Source of the DNA: Ilyomonas sp965199845
GTDB lineage: Bacteria > Bacteroidota > Bacteroidia > Chitinophagales > Chitinophagaceae
Direction of reading: 5' to 3'
Assembly: GCA_965199845.1 (NCBI GenBank)
Contig: CBDATZ010000033.1
Location: 1-64,000, forward strand
Length of the DNA stretch: 64,000 nt
The stretch's first letter is position 1, and the number at the start of each line of letters is the position of its first letter. Positions 26,858 to 36,965 of this stretch are shown one piece after another. The notes below the pieces were generated by a model. The model was not told the origin of the DNA. It saw only the letters and a program-made list of their open reading frames with translations, and searched no databases. A program made the position numbers and the translations under genes.

Positions 26858-28495
26858 ATGCAAGCTTCATTTACCATAAAAGGAAACCTTGTTGATATAT
26901 GGGCAAAACAAATTTATACAGCTGAAATATATGTGTCTGATAGTAAAATCGCAGATATAAAAAAGTGTGAAGAAGATAAGACTTTGCCCTTTATTTTACC
27001 TGGCTTTACCGATGCACATGTACATATCGAAAGCAGCATGTTAATACCTTCCGAATTTGCTAAGCTGGCTGTTGTACATGGAACGATTGCAACCGTAAGC
27101 GACCCGCACGAAATTGCCAATGTATGTGGTATGCAAGGCGTTCAGTTTATGATTGATAATGGGAAAAAAGTTCCATTCCGATTCAACTTTGGTGCGCCAA
27201 GTTGTGTGCCTGCTACAACGTTTGAAACATCTGGCGCCACGCTCGATAGTAACGATGTGGACGCTTTGCTGCAACAGCCTGAAATCAAATATCTCAGCGA
27301 GATGATGAACTTTCCCGGCGTCTTACACAAAGACGAAGAAGTAATGAAAAAAATAGCTTCTGCGCATAAATTAAACAAGCCGGTTGATGGTCACGCACCC
27401 GGCTTGCGGGGCGAAGCGGCAAAGCAATATATTGATGCCGGTATCAGCACCGACCACGAATGTTTTACAGCCGAAGAAGCGCTGGAAAAATTAAGCTATG
27501 GTATGAAGATTATTGTTCGGGAAGGCAGTGCTGCACGCAACTTTGAAGCTTTAGCGCCATTACTAAATGATCATTGGGAAAATATGATGTTTTGCAGCGA
27601 TGACAAGCATCCGGATAGTTTGGTGGAAGGTCATATCAATAAACTTTGTGCCAAATCTGTAGCAAAAGGAATTGATATTTTTAAAGTGTTACAAGTGGCT
27701 TGCATTAACCCGGTTTTGCATTATAAATTAGATAACGGTTTGCTTCGTATTGGTGATGCTGCTGATTGTATAATTATAAATAACCTGACTGATTTTATTG
27801 TATTGAAAACATATATTAATGGTGAATTGGTAGCAGCAGATGGAACGTCATATATTAAAAGTGTTTCGGAAAAACCCATCAATCATTTTTTGAAGCAAAC
27901 GATTCTTCCGAGCGCGTTTGATCTTCACAAAAATGCTTATCCCGATAAGGATAATTTAATACCTGTCATAGAAGCTTTGGATGGCGAACTCATCACCAAT
28001 AAATTGTATTTGGAAGGTAAAGAAGAAAAAGATTGTTGGGTAATTGATGTAGAAAAAGATATTTTAAAAATCGTTGTTGTCAATCGTTATCGGCAAGCTC
28101 CGGCGGCGGTTGCATTTATCAATAATTTTGGCTTGAAAAGTGGCGCTATTGCTTCGTCCGTTGCGCATGATAGTCATAATATTATTGCTGTTGGCGCAGA
28201 TGATAAAAGTATAGCTGATGCTATATTTCCTCTTCTATCAAATGAAGGCGGAATTAGTTGTAAAGATGATAATGGCGTTCATGTTTTGCCTTTGCCTGTT
28301 GCCGGTTTAATGAGTTTGGAAGATGGCTATGAAGTGGCAAAAAAATATACGGAGATCAGCCGTAAAGCAAAAGCCCTGGGAAGCCCGCTGCAAGCGCCTT
28401 TTATGACATTGAGCTTTATGGCATTGCTTGTTATTCCGCACATAAAACTTAGTGATAAAGGTTTGTTTGACGGAGACACATTTTCATTCGCCTGA
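26858..28495 (+). CDS. ade: Adenine deaminase
   Basis: 545 residues. The amidohydrolase metal motif is GFTDAHVHIESSM with His54 and His56. VDGHAPGLRG, STDHECFTAEEA and MFCSDDKHP supply further metal and catalytic residues. The C-terminal half has the Ade-specific domain (SSVAHDSHNIIAVGADD and LPLPVAGLMS). Converts adenine to hypoxanthine and ammonia in purine salvage. Length matches the family. Confidence 0.95.
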   Translation: MQASFTIKGNLVDIWAKQIYTAEIYVSDSKIADIKKCEEDKTLPFILPGFTDAHVHIESSMLIPSEFAKLAVVHGTIATVSDPHEIANVCGMQGVQFMIDNGKKVPFRFNFGAPSCVPATTFETSGATLDSNDVDALLQQPEIKYLSEMMNFPGVLHKDEEVMKKIASAHKLNKPVDGHAPGLRGEAAKQYIDAGISTDHECFTAEEALEKLSYGMKIIVREGSAARNFEALAPLLNDHWENMMFCSDDKHPDSLVEGHINKLCAKSVAKGIDIFKVLQVACINPVLHYKLDNGLLRIGDAADCIIINNLTDFIVLKTYINGELVAADGTSYIKSVSEKPINHFLKQTILPSAFDLHKNAYPDKDNLIPVIEALDGELITNKLYLEGKEEKDCWVIDVEKDILKIVVVNRYRQAPAAVAFINNFGLKSGAIASSVAHDSHNIIAVGADDKSIADAIFPLLSNEGGISCKDDNGVHVLPLPVAGLMSLEDGYEVAKKYTEISRKAKALGSPLQAPFMTLSFMALLVIPHIKLSDKGLFDGDTFSFA

Positions 28496-28578
28496 CATTC
28501 TTTTATGTCTTGTTGTTTTATAATTATGTCAGGTTATCAAAAGTTCCGTTTCTTTCTTTGCCTCATTAAATCATACTT

Positions 28579-29982
28579 ATGCGATTGCTGTTTATCTTCC
28601 TTCTTTTTCTATTTTTTTTTGCAACGGTTTCTGCACAATCTCTCTTTACTCACGGTCGTTTGCAGGCAAGTAAAGATGGACATGATTTGCAATTCAAAGA
28701 TGGAACACCTTTTTTTTGGCTGGGCGATACCGGCTGGGAATTATTTCATCGTTTGAAATTGGATGAGATAAAACAATATCTCGATAATCGTTCTGCCAAA
28801 GGTTTTACCGTTATACAAGCCGTTGCGTTAGCCGAATTTGATGGTTTGCGCAAGCCAAATCAATATGGTGAAGTTCCCCTGAATAACTTGGATCCAACGC
28901 AACCAAACGAGAAATATTTTGCCATCGTTGACAGCACAATTCACATGGCTAAGGAGCGCAATTTATTTGTAGGTCTTTTGCCAACCTGGGGCGATAAAGT
29001 AACGAAGTTGTGGGGCGATGGACCTGTTGTGTTTGATAGCATCAATGCATATACGTATGGAAAATGGATTGGCAACCGCTATAAAAATGAACCCAATATA
29101 ATCTGGATTTTAGGCGGCGACAGACCTGCGATAAGAGACAGCAACGACTGGCGTCCGGTTTGGCGCGCAATGGCGAAGGGCATTATCGAAGCTACTAATC
29201 ATCAATGTTTAATTACATATCATCCGTGGGGCGGAGAAAATTCTACTTCGCAGTGGATACAAAATGAGCCGTGGCTCGATGTCAATATGTTTCAGTCTGG
29301 TCATGGCAGCGGGCATGATGTTGCCTGCTGGGATTTGGTGAAACGTGACAGAAGTTACACGCCGGTAAAACCTACATTGGATGGCGAACCAAACTATGAA
29401 GATCACCCGGTAAATCCTTGGCCAAAATGGAATCCGGACAACGGTTATTTCCGCGATTATGACGTTCGTAAACAAACGTATCGCTCTGTATTTGCCGGTG
29501 CTTGTGGCGTTACGTATGGACATCACGCGGTTTGGCAGTTTATGAGTGCCCGGGAAGAAGCTGTCAACTATCCGGATCGTGGCTGGATAAATGCGATGGA
29601 TCGTCCCGGCGCTTACCAGGTTGGCTGCCTGCGCAAATTGATAGAATCGCGACCGATGCTGCAACGTATACCAGACAATTCTATTATCATCAGCGGGCAA
29701 GGCGAAAAAGGTGAACATATTGAAGCCTTTCATGCAGCGGATAATAGTTATGCAATGATCTATCTTCCTGTTGGTAAAAAGATAGTGATAAATACGGCTA
29801 ACATGGCTAAAAGATTATCCGGCTGGTGGTTCAATCCGAAAGATGGAAAAGCGCAAAACCTCAGTGCTTGGGATAATAAAAACCGTTCGGAATTTACACC
29901 ACCTTCTTCCGGTGTTGGAAACGATTGGGTATTATTAATTGATGATGCAACAAAAGGATATAAAGAGCCGGTAAGTAAATGA
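28579..29982 (+). CDS. Secreted glycoside hydrolase-like protein (DUF4038, GH140 type)
   Basis: 467 residues with signal peptide (FLLFLFFFATVSAQ). A (beta/alpha)8 DUF4038 domain carries FFWLGDTGWELFHRL (46-60), IIWILGGDRPA with the acidic residue at Asp181, and TLDGEPNYEDHP with Glu270, the likely catalytic pair. The C-terminal ~90 residues (SGWWFNPKDGKAQNL) resemble the collagen-binding-domain-like beta module commonly appended to this family. GH140 includes apiosidases acting on rhamnogalacturonan-II side chains. The exact sugar is not determinable, and no SusC/D pair is adjacent. Confidence 0.85.
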   Translation: MRLLFIFLLFLFFFATVSAQSLFTHGRLQASKDGHDLQFKDGTPFFWLGDTGWELFHRLKLDEIKQYLDNRSAKGFTVIQAVALAEFDGLRKPNQYGEVPLNNLDPTQPNEKYFAIVDSTIHMAKERNLFVGLLPTWGDKVTKLWGDGPVVFDSINAYTYGKWIGNRYKNEPNIIWILGGDRPAIRDSNDWRPVWRAMAKGIIEATNHQCLITYHPWGGENSTSQWIQNEPWLDVNMFQSGHGSGHDVACWDLVKRDRSYTPVKPTLDGEPNYEDHPVNPWPKWNPDNGYFRDYDVRKQTYRSVFAGACGVTYGHHAVWQFMSAREEAVNYPDRGWINAMDRPGAYQVGCLRKLIESRPMLQRIPDNSIIISGQGEKGEHIEAFHAADNSYAMIYLPVGKKIVINTANMAKRLSGWWFNPKDGKAQNLSAWDNKNRSEFTPPSSGVGNDWVLLIDDATKGYKEPVSK

Positions 29983-30012
29983 CAGGCATATTGTCTTTAT
30001 TATTCCAAAATT

Positions 30013-31230
30013 TCATCGCAGTTCGGTTGCATTTTTTAATCTGATACCCAATAAATAAAATCCCGTTGAAGTAAAAAGACAAATGCCTGCAAGCAGCCAC
30101 CAGAGCGTGTTGTAGCCATAATCAACAACGATCTCACTTCCCAAGATTGGCGCTGTAATTTGAGCAATGCTCCAAGCAATAGTGTACATAGCCGCGTACT
30201 GTCCCCGGTTGCTTTCTACAGTCCGGCTCACCCAGAATGAATTCATAAAAGGCATGGATAAAATTTCGCCGAATGTGATGATAAATATAGACACAATCGC
30301 TGTTAAGGCAGATGCCGGTAATATATTTAAAACGGCATAAGCAACACCTATCAACAACACGCCAAAACGTATAAAATAAGTAAGCGGTTTTTTGCCTTCA
30401 ATAGAATATACAAGAATCATTTCTATGCATACAATAATGACACCATTCAGTGCCATAAGTACACCGATAAATTGTTCGTTTAAATGCCATTGCGTTTTAT
30501 AAAAAACAGGTGCGATAGTAAACAAATGAAAGAAGCAGTATCCCAACAAAATCGTCAGCGTAATAAATACCAAGTAAGTTTTGTCTTGATAAGCCGATGC
30601 TTTTGCCGTTGGTACCGTTGTTTGATTGTGTTTTGAGCCGGCTTTTACATAAGGCAACAATTTCAATAATAAAAAGGCCGCCACGATGTTTGTGCAGCCA
30701 TCAACCCAAAACAACAAATCGTAATTTACTGAAGCTAAAAAGCCGCCCAAAGCGCCGCCTACTGCCCATCCGAGATTGACGGCAAGACGATTCATTGAGT
30801 AAGAGCGTGTTCTGTTGTCTGGTGTGCTGTAATAAGCAACAGCCGTTGCATTTGCCGGGCGAAACGATTCGTTGCAAACACTCAATATAAAAGTGCCGGT
30901 ACAAAGCGAAAGATATGTGTGCAGGTAGCCGGTAACAATAAACATAACGCCGCCCAGCAACAAGGCTGCAGCCTGTAACGGATAAAAGCCCCATTTGTCA
31001 GTTATTCTGCCGCCGATAAAAGCGCCTGTCATTGCGCCTAAGCCAAACAAACCCATTACAAAACCAGCTTGTATAACAGAAAAATGTAGCTGTTGTGTGC
31101 AATATATCGTCATGAAAGGAACGACCATTGTGCCGCTTCTGTTGATGAGCATAACAATAGATAAATACCACGTGTTCAGCGATAATCCGGCATAAGCATT
31201 TTTATATAACTGGCGGGTAGCAGATAGCAT
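30013..31230 (-). CDS. Major facilitator superfamily transporter
   Basis: 405 residues from the ATG at 31230; codons further upstream give an implausible cysteine-rich leader. Twelve hydrophobic segments, with the loop 2-3 motif GGRITDKWGFYPLQ typical of MFS. A central cytoplasmic loop carries a KHNQTT stretch. Resembles DHA1-type efflux permeases; the substrate is unknown. Convergent with the GH140 gene. Confidence 0.88.
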   Translation of the reverse strand: MLSATRQLYKNAYAGLSLNTWYLSIVMLINRSGTMVVPFMTIYCTQQLHFSVIQAGFVMGLFGLGAMTGAFIGGRITDKWGFYPLQAAALLLGGVMFIVTGYLHTYLSLCTGTFILSVCNESFRPANATAVAYYSTPDNRTRSYSMNRLAVNLGWAVGGALGGFLASVNYDLLFWVDGCTNIVAAFLLLKLLPYVKAGSKHNQTTVPTAKASAYQDKTYLVFITLTILLGYCFFHLFTIAPVFYKTQWHLNEQFIGVLMALNGVIIVCIEMILVYSIEGKKPLTYFIRFGVLLIGVAYAVLNILPASALTAIVSIFIITFGEILSMPFMNSFWVSRTVESNRGQYAAMYTIAWSIAQITAPILGSEIVVDYGYNTLWWLLAGICLFTSTGFYLLGIRLKNATELR

Positions 31231-31322
31231 ATTTGTATGCGAATGTAAAATGAAAGGTATTGAATACAGGTTTGTATTTGATATGCGGTTGTTATTGCAT
31301 TTGCAAACACACAAGCTATCTT

Positions 31323-32162
31323 TTATTCAACTTGCAATGAATGAAAAGTCCTTGTTTTTTCTCTTCTTTTTATCACTTCAATTGTATCACCCACATGTAT
31401 CAAACCTTCGCCGTGGTGAAGAAGATTTTGTCCGAAATAAATCTTGTTATTTTGCCTGCGGTAAGTGGCTAATGTTCGCAAAGGTTCTTTGCTTTTTTCT
31501 GCTGTGTTTGGGTTGATTGTAATCATCACACAACGCCCGCAAAGCTTCACGCCAAAGAATTGAATATTATTGATTGTAAATGCTTCCAAATCGTCTTCTT
31601 CATAAGGTTCTGCGCCGGTAAAAACTATGTTTGGACGAAAGCGTTCCATGCTTACTTTTTCCGGTAAACGGCTGTTCAAATCATCTAACGAAGATTGCCC
31701 GATAAGTAAGGTTGGATAACCATCCGCAAAGCTGGTAATTTCTTTATCTATCGCATACCGGCCATCAACTCTTCGCTTCGTTGTATCCGGCATATATACC
31801 AGCTTGCATTTGGCAGAAAGTGCATCAGAAAACCAGGCATTGGCTTCTTCACTTACAGCTTGCGCCCGGCACCTGTCGCTCCATACATCAACCATTAATG
31901 TATCTGTTGTTTGCAGCTGAAACGGAACAAGCAAAGATTCGCCGTTTTGTTTATGGGTTATATGTAAGCCATCATCATTTATTGAAGTTTGCAGCAAAGC
32001 CATTGCCGGCATTTCTCTTTGTGTGATGAAATTGTTTTGCGCATCTGTCAGCATCCACCTTCTGTCGTGCTGTAAGCCGCGCTCCGTAAGAATTGCAGAA
32101 GAAACAGCAATACCACCTAATGATTTTACCGGGTAAATAAACATTTCACTAACTATAAGCAT
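31323..32162 (-). CDS. MOSC-domain protein (YcbX/mARC-like)
   Basis: 279 residues from the ATG at 32162. The N-terminal MOSC beta-barrel (SEMFIYPVKSLGG, DRRWMLTDAQNNFITQRE) is followed by the MOSC domain with RFRPNIVFTGAEPYEEDD and the conserved cysteine in CGRCVMITIN, the expected molybdenum ligand. Family members reduce N-hydroxylated compounds or detoxify base analogues using a molybdenum cofactor. The start overlaps the end of the upstream kinase gene, from which it is probably co-transcribed. Confidence 0.88.
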   Translation of the reverse strand: MLIVSEMFIYPVKSLGGIAVSSAILTERGLQHDRRWMLTDAQNNFITQREMPAMALLQTSINDDGLHITHKQNGESLLVPFQLQTTDTLMVDVWSDRCRAQAVSEEANAWFSDALSAKCKLVYMPDTTKRRVDGRYAIDKEITSFADGYPTLLIGQSSLDDLNSRLPEKVSMERFRPNIVFTGAEPYEEDDLEAFTINNIQFFGVKLCGRCVMITINPNTAEKSKEPLRTLATYRRQNNKIYFGQNLLHHGEGLIHVGDTIEVIKRREKTRTFHSLQVE

Positions 32163-32172
32163 ATACAACTTT

Positions 32173-33657
32173 TTAAAGCTTGCTGATTTGGGCAAATTCG
32201 TCTTTTAATTTTGGATATAATCGTTGAAATATAGCGAACAAAGAATCATACAAATTTCTTGTTTTTGTATTGGGTGAATACGATTGCAAAGCCTCGGAAA
32301 AACGTGCGGCTTCCGATAAGTTTTTGATATGTCCCAATGCATACATAGCAATAATGGCAGCACCGGTTGCCGATGCATCTGCGTTGTTATGAATGATGAT
32401 TTTTTTTCCTAAAATATCTGCCATTGTTTGCAGCCAGAAATGAGATTGTGTAAAGCCGCCGCTTGCATATATTCTTTTAATCGGTTCGTTCACTTCTTCT
32501 ATTGCCTGCATCACGCTGCGCAAGGCAAAACAAATTCCTTCTACACCCGCGCGAGAAATATGGGCTTTGGTATGTTGTTGTGTAAGCCCGAACAAAACGC
32601 CTTTTGCATTGGCATCCCACATCGGCGCACGCTCGCCTAACAAGTAAGGCAAAAACAACAAAGCATTGGCGCCTGCCGGAGATGTTTCGGCAAGTTGCAA
32701 CAATTCATCAGGCTCTTTTGCCGATTTACCATTCATTACTATTTTACTCAGCCATTCCATGGTAATGCCACCGTTGTTGATAGCACCGCCGGTAATGTAA
32801 ATGTCTTTGGTAAGAAGATAAGTAAAAAGCCTTTGTTCGGCATCTGGTTTTATAGTGTCTGTTGTCAGGCGGATAGCGCCGCTGGTACCAATGGTAAGTG
32901 ATGCATCACCGGGCGAAATAACACCGCTGCCTAAATTGGCAAGACATCCATCATTACCTCCTACAATAAACTTTACAGATTGTTTTGACCCGAATAAATT
33001 TTTATATGTAGGTAATAAATTTGTCTCGCTATGCGTAACCTCAACCGGCTGCGATAATTGCTCTGTCTGAATACCGGCAACCTGCAAAGCTTCTGCGCAC
33101 CAATTTGTTTGTTTTGTATTGAATAAGCCGGTTGCCGAAGCAATGGAATAATCAATAAGATAGGTACCAAATAACTTCAGAAAAATGTATTCTTTTATCG
33201 AAATGAACTTGTATGTTTTACTAAAAATTTCCGGCTGTGTTTCTCTAAGCCAAATGATTTTACATAACGGCGACATGGGATGTATCGGCGTTCCGGTTTT
33301 ATTATAAATTGTTTTTCCGGCACTGCTTTCTTTTAGTTTTTCTGCTTGCGATATACTTCTTGTATCAGCCCAGATAATAGCATTGGTTATTGGTTTTCCT
33401 TCTTTATCTACGGCTATTAAACTATGCATCGCCGCGCTAAAACCAACCGCCGTAATTTCTTTGTTTGCAGTTACTGATTGTTGTACCAGTTTTATAACAA
33501 CATCAAATATCTCATCGGGTTTTTGCTCGCATTTTCCATGTTCATCTGTCTCGGTCGCATAGCCATCTTTTATTGAATGAATTACGTTTCCGTCTGTATC
33601 GAAGGTGACTGCTTTACAGTTCGTGGTGCCGATGTCTATTGCCAGAATCAAATCCAT
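32173..33657 (-). CDS. gntK: FGGY-family carbohydrate kinase, gluconate-kinase type
   Basis: 494 residues from the ATG at 33657, giving the family start MDLILAIDIGTTNCKAVTFD. The ATPase core motifs (DIGTTNCK, GFSAAMHSLIAVD, WADTRS, GGNDGCLANLGSG, TIGTSGAIR and YASGGFTQS) match gluconokinases/xylulokinases of the FGGY family. HPMSPLCKI is frequent in gluconokinases. Phosphorylates a sugar acid or ketose using ATP. A GMC dehydrogenase with a gluconate-2-dehydrogenase-type small subunit is divergent, supporting sugar or sugar-acid oxidation in this area. Confidence 0.85.
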   Translation of the reverse strand: MDLILAIDIGTTNCKAVTFDTDGNVIHSIKDGYATETDEHGKCEQKPDEIFDVVIKLVQQSVTANKEITAVGFSAAMHSLIAVDKEGKPITNAIIWADTRSISQAEKLKESSAGKTIYNKTGTPIHPMSPLCKIIWLRETQPEIFSKTYKFISIKEYIFLKLFGTYLIDYSIASATGLFNTKQTNWCAEALQVAGIQTEQLSQPVEVTHSETNLLPTYKNLFGSKQSVKFIVGGNDGCLANLGSGVISPGDASLTIGTSGAIRLTTDTIKPDAEQRLFTYLLTKDIYITGGAINNGGITMEWLSKIVMNGKSAKEPDELLQLAETSPAGANALLFLPYLLGERAPMWDANAKGVLFGLTQQHTKAHISRAGVEGICFALRSVMQAIEEVNEPIKRIYASGGFTQSHFWLQTMADILGKKIIIHNNADASATGAAIIAMYALGHIKNLSEAARFSEALQSYSPNTKTRNLYDSLFAIFQRLYPKLKDEFAQISKL

Positions 33658-33854
33658 TTTCTTTGTATTAAAATGTAAAGATGAGTTTGATTTTACAAGT
33701 AAAAATTCAAAAGTAAAAGTTGATGAAGTAATCGGCAATCATCTTTCCACATTTTGCCTGATTGGCTTTTTCAAAACCACAAATCAATTTTTGATGAAAC
33801 TCTCCAATATTTTGACATTAACATGAAAAAAAATTTCCGAAAACGATAATGCAC

Positions 33855-33862
33855 TACATTTA
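33855..33862 (+). promoter_or_regulatory. Candidate promoter -7 element for the GMC dehydrogenase operon
   Basis: TACATTTA is one base off TAnnTTTG and sits 25 bp before the GMC gene start in the 230-bp divergent gap with the kinase gene. Weak evidence. Confidence 0.3.
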
Positions 33863-33887
33863 TCCCGACTAAAAAACGATTTGCTAC

Positions 33888-35630
33888 ATGGCTGATTTGC
33901 AGATAAAAAAAAGTTCTAAAAAGTACGATGCCATTATTGTTGGCTCTGGTGCGGGTGGTGGTATGGCAACGTATGTGCTTGCCAACGCAGGTTTAAAAGT
34001 TTGCCTGATAGAGGCGGGTCCAATGTTCGATCCTAAAATCAATTCTTTACAGTTAAAGAAGCCCTGGGATTCTCCGAGACGTGGCGCTGGTACGCGTTTT
34101 CGCCCGTTCGGCGACTTTGATGGCTGCTACTGGGCCTGGGAAATTGATGGCGAACCGTACACACATGCACCCGGTACAGAATGGGATTGGTGGCGTGCGC
34201 GCATGTTGGGTGGCCGTACCAATCACTGGGGCAGAATTTCGTTACGTTTCGGACCTAAAGATTTCAAGCGTAAAGATGTGGATGGATTAGGCGATAACTG
34301 GCCGATCGGTTACGAAGACGTCAAACCATATTATGACAGAATTGATAAGATGCTGGGTGTGTTTGGTACCAATGAAGGTTTGGAAGATCATCCGGATGGA
34401 TATTTTCTGCCGCCGCCAAAGCCTCGTCTGCACGAACTGATGATTAAGAAAGCAGGAACTGCAGCAGGCGTGCCGGTTATTCCATCGCGTTTGTCTATTC
34501 TTACCAAAGCCATTAACAAAGAACGGGGTTCTTGTTTTTATTGCTCGCAGTGCGGCAGAAGCTGTAAAGCGTATGCCGATTTTTCTTCTTCTTCCTGCTT
34601 GGTTCTTCCCGCTATGCATACCGGCAATGTTGACCTGGTTACGAATGCTATGGCGCGCGAAATATTAACCGACCAAAATACAGGTTTGGCTACTGCTGTG
34701 TCTTACATCAACAAAGACGATATGCAGGAATACCAGGTGTCCGGCCGTACTGTAATCTTAGCTGCCAGCGCCTGCGAATCTGCTCGTTTGTTGCTCAATT
34801 CAAAATCAGGTCGTCATCCCAATGGCATAGCTAACAGCAGCAATGTAGTGGGTAAATACCTGCACGATTCTACCGGCTCCGGCATGGGTGGTATCATTCC
34901 TGAATTGTTTGATAGAAAACGCTATAACGAAGATGGCGTTGGTGGTATGCACGTATATTCTCCCTGGTGGCTTGATAATAAAAAGCTTGATTTTCCGCGC
35001 GGTTATCATATTGAATATGGCGGCGGTATGGGAATGCCTTTGTATGGCTTTAGCTGGGGCATCGAAAACCTCAATGGCAAGTATGCAGTACATGGTATGC
35101 AAAAAGAAGGCGGCGGTTATGGTAAATCGTTAAAAGAAGATTACCGTTTCTTCTATGGTGCTGGTGTTGGTATGGCTGGCAGGGGAGAAGCACTGGCTTT
35201 AGAAAGCAATTTGTGTGAAATTGACCCGACTACCGTTGACAAATTTGGTATCCCGGTTCTTCGTTTTAATGTAAAATATACCGAGCACGAAATATTACAG
35301 GCAAAACACATGACGGAGACTTTCTCTGAAATTCTTCACAATATGGGGGCTGTAATAACATGGGGCGCCAACAATAGTAAAGAGAACAACTGGGGCTTGG
35401 AACCGCCCGGCAAAATCATTCACGAAGCTGGTACTGTACGTATGGGTAACGATCCTAAAAAGTCAGCGCTTAATGCCTGGAGCCAGGCGCATGATGCCAA
35501 GAACGTATTGTGTGTGGATGGCGGTCAGTTTGTATCGCAGGCAGATAAAAATATCACCTGGACAATCCTGGCTCTTTCTATGCGTGCCAGCGAGCATTTG
35601 GTTGAAGAATTGAAAAAGAACAACATTTAA
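33888..35630 (+). CDS. GMC-family FAD oxidoreductase (sugar/alcohol dehydrogenase large subunit)
   Basis: 580 residues. FAD-binding VGSGAGGGMATYVLANAG (18-35), GMC signature-like WWRARMLGGRTNHW (101-114), and C-terminal GTVRMGNDPKKSAL...NVLCVDGGQFVSQ with the closing helix. A cysteine cluster C216-C219-C222-C226 (CFYCSQCGRSC) lies in the middle; similar hinge cysteines bind an iron-sulfur cluster in bacterial FAD-glucose dehydrogenases. Works with the small subunit encoded 86 bp downstream, which carries the export signal, so the complex is likely periplasmic. The sugar or polyol oxidised is not known. Confidence 0.9.
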   Translation: MADLQIKKSSKKYDAIIVGSGAGGGMATYVLANAGLKVCLIEAGPMFDPKINSLQLKKPWDSPRRGAGTRFRPFGDFDGCYWAWEIDGEPYTHAPGTEWDWWRARMLGGRTNHWGRISLRFGPKDFKRKDVDGLGDNWPIGYEDVKPYYDRIDKMLGVFGTNEGLEDHPDGYFLPPPKPRLHELMIKKAGTAAGVPVIPSRLSILTKAINKERGSCFYCSQCGRSCKAYADFSSSSCLVLPAMHTGNVDLVTNAMAREILTDQNTGLATAVSYINKDDMQEYQVSGRTVILAASACESARLLLNSKSGRHPNGIANSSNVVGKYLHDSTGSGMGGIIPELFDRKRYNEDGVGGMHVYSPWWLDNKKLDFPRGYHIEYGGGMGMPLYGFSWGIENLNGKYAVHGMQKEGGGYGKSLKEDYRFFYGAGVGMAGRGEALALESNLCEIDPTTVDKFGIPVLRFNVKYTEHEILQAKHMTETFSEILHNMGAVITWGANNSKENNWGLEPPGKIIHEAGTVRMGNDPKKSALNAWSQAHDAKNVLCVDGGQFVSQADKNITWTILALSMRASEHLVEELKKNNI

Positions 35631-35716
35631 AATGTGCAAGTGCAAGAGAAAATCATGGCACAAGCCAACCACATTGTATATCATAATTTATAACTCATAA
35701 TTCATAACTCAGTATT

Positions 35717-36385
35717 ATGGATAGAAGAAAATCACTCAAAGCGTTACTTGCCGGCGGTGTTGCCACAGGTGTTATTTTAGAAGCCTGCCAGACAGATGTA
35801 AAGACCGATAATACCAAAGATTTGCCTTCGCAAAAAGCGGTGGAAAATAAAGGCAACGACTTCGACCGTATGAAGGAAGAAGAAGCCTATTACAAAGAAG
35901 TTAGCGGCGAGACTTTTTTTGATAAACACGAAATGGCCACTATTGCTGTATTGGCTGATATTATTATTCCGAAAGATGAGGTTAGCGGAAGCGCAACCGA
36001 CGCTAAAGTGCCCGATTTTATTGAGTTTATTGTAAAAGATATGCCCGAGCATCAAACACCTATGCGTGGCGGTTTGCGCTGGCTTGATATGCAATGCTTC
36101 TCCCGCTACAACAAATCGTTTGTTGATTGCGATGATAAGCAGCGCATTGAATTGGTTGACCAGATTGCTTACCCTGCGAAAGCCAAACTGGGTATGGGTG
36201 CGGGCGTTACTTTCTTTAGCCTTATGCGTAACCTTACCGCCAGTGGTTTTTATACCTCCGAAATTGGCGGTAAAGACATTGGTTATATGGGCAATATACC
36301 CAATGTATGGCAGGGCGTACCGGCAGATGTATTGAAGCAATACAATATAGCTTATACCGAGAAGGAATTGAAAGAGTGTGTGTAA
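35717..36385 (+). CDS. Gluconate 2-dehydrogenase subunit 3-type small subunit, Tat-like lipoprotein
   Basis: 222 residues. The N-terminus MDRRKSLKALLAGGVATGV with LEAC after it combines a twin-arginine-like motif and a lipobox. The rest (MATIAVLADIIIPKDEVSGSATDAKVPDFIEF) is the PF13618 family that chaperones the FAD subunit to the periplasm. It ends with WQGVPADVLKQY. Its pairing with the GMC gene is standard for membrane-bound FAD sugar dehydrogenases. Confidence 0.9.
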   Translation: MDRRKSLKALLAGGVATGVILEACQTDVKTDNTKDLPSQKAVENKGNDFDRMKEEEAYYKEVSGETFFDKHEMATIAVLADIIIPKDEVSGSATDAKVPDFIEFIVKDMPEHQTPMRGGLRWLDMQCFSRYNKSFVDCDDKQRIELVDQIAYPAKAKLGMGAGVTFFSLMRNLTASGFYTSEIGGKDIGYMGNIPNVWQGVPADVLKQYNIAYTEKELKECV

Positions 36386-36421
36386 TAGCGATAGTGAACT
36401 TTAATTTTAATGTATAATAGC

Positions 36422-36452
36422 AATGCCTTACTAATTTACAGTAAGGCATTTT
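36422..36452 (+). terminator. Rho-independent terminator after the dehydrogenase operon
   Basis: AATGCCTTACT (36422-36432) and AGTAAGGCATT form an 11-bp stem with a 7-base loop, followed by TTTG. It lies 37 bp after the small-subunit stop and may also serve the convergent gene from the right. Confidence 0.85.
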
Positions 36453-36494
36453 TGTTTTAGATAGTGTTGGAGAGAAGATTGTATTTACATTTTC

Positions 36495-36965
36495 TTATTT
36501 GTAAGCAACCACAAAACGACAGAGAGAAGCATCATAAGGGGTATCGGAATCTGCGTTTTTTATCTTTATTCTCATTTCGCGGGTAAAGGATGGATAAAAG
36601 TTTATGATGGCTACAGCATCGCTACTTTCATCACTACTATAAAGTGTTCCATCTTCATTATACAAAAAAAGATCTATATCATTTACGTGAGAATCGTTTG
36701 ATATGCCGACTATTTTGTATTGTAAGCCTTCTGAAAAGGTTTTATCGGAAAAAACTATTTCTCCTTCTTTTAAATAACCATATTTTTCTGTACTAATTGT
36801 ATAGCCATCTTCTTCGAGCATGTCAACAACGTGTAAATAGCTGTCGGCATATCTTATGTCGGCATCAGAATAGGGAAGATATTTGTAAGAGGAATTTGTG
36901 TACTGCGCCTGCGCCGTACAGAGACAAAGAAAAAAGAAAGCTGCGGATACGATAGCGGTTTTCAT
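36495..36965 (-). CDS. Small secreted protein of unknown function
   Basis: 156 residues with a signal peptide (AFFFLCLCTAQAQ). The mature part is acidic and tyrosine-rich, with a beta-rich pattern (IDLFLYNEDGTLYSSDE, MRIKIKNADSD) that resembles a small beta-sandwich. I do not recognise the family. Confidence 0.7.
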   Translation of the reverse strand: MKTAIVSAAFFFLCLCTAQAQYTNSSYKYLPYSDADIRYADSYLHVVDMLEEDGYTISTEKYGYLKEGEIVFSDKTFSEGLQYKIVGISNDSHVNDIDLFLYNEDGTLYSSDESSDAVAIINFYPSFTREMRIKIKNADSDTPYDASLCRFVVAYK

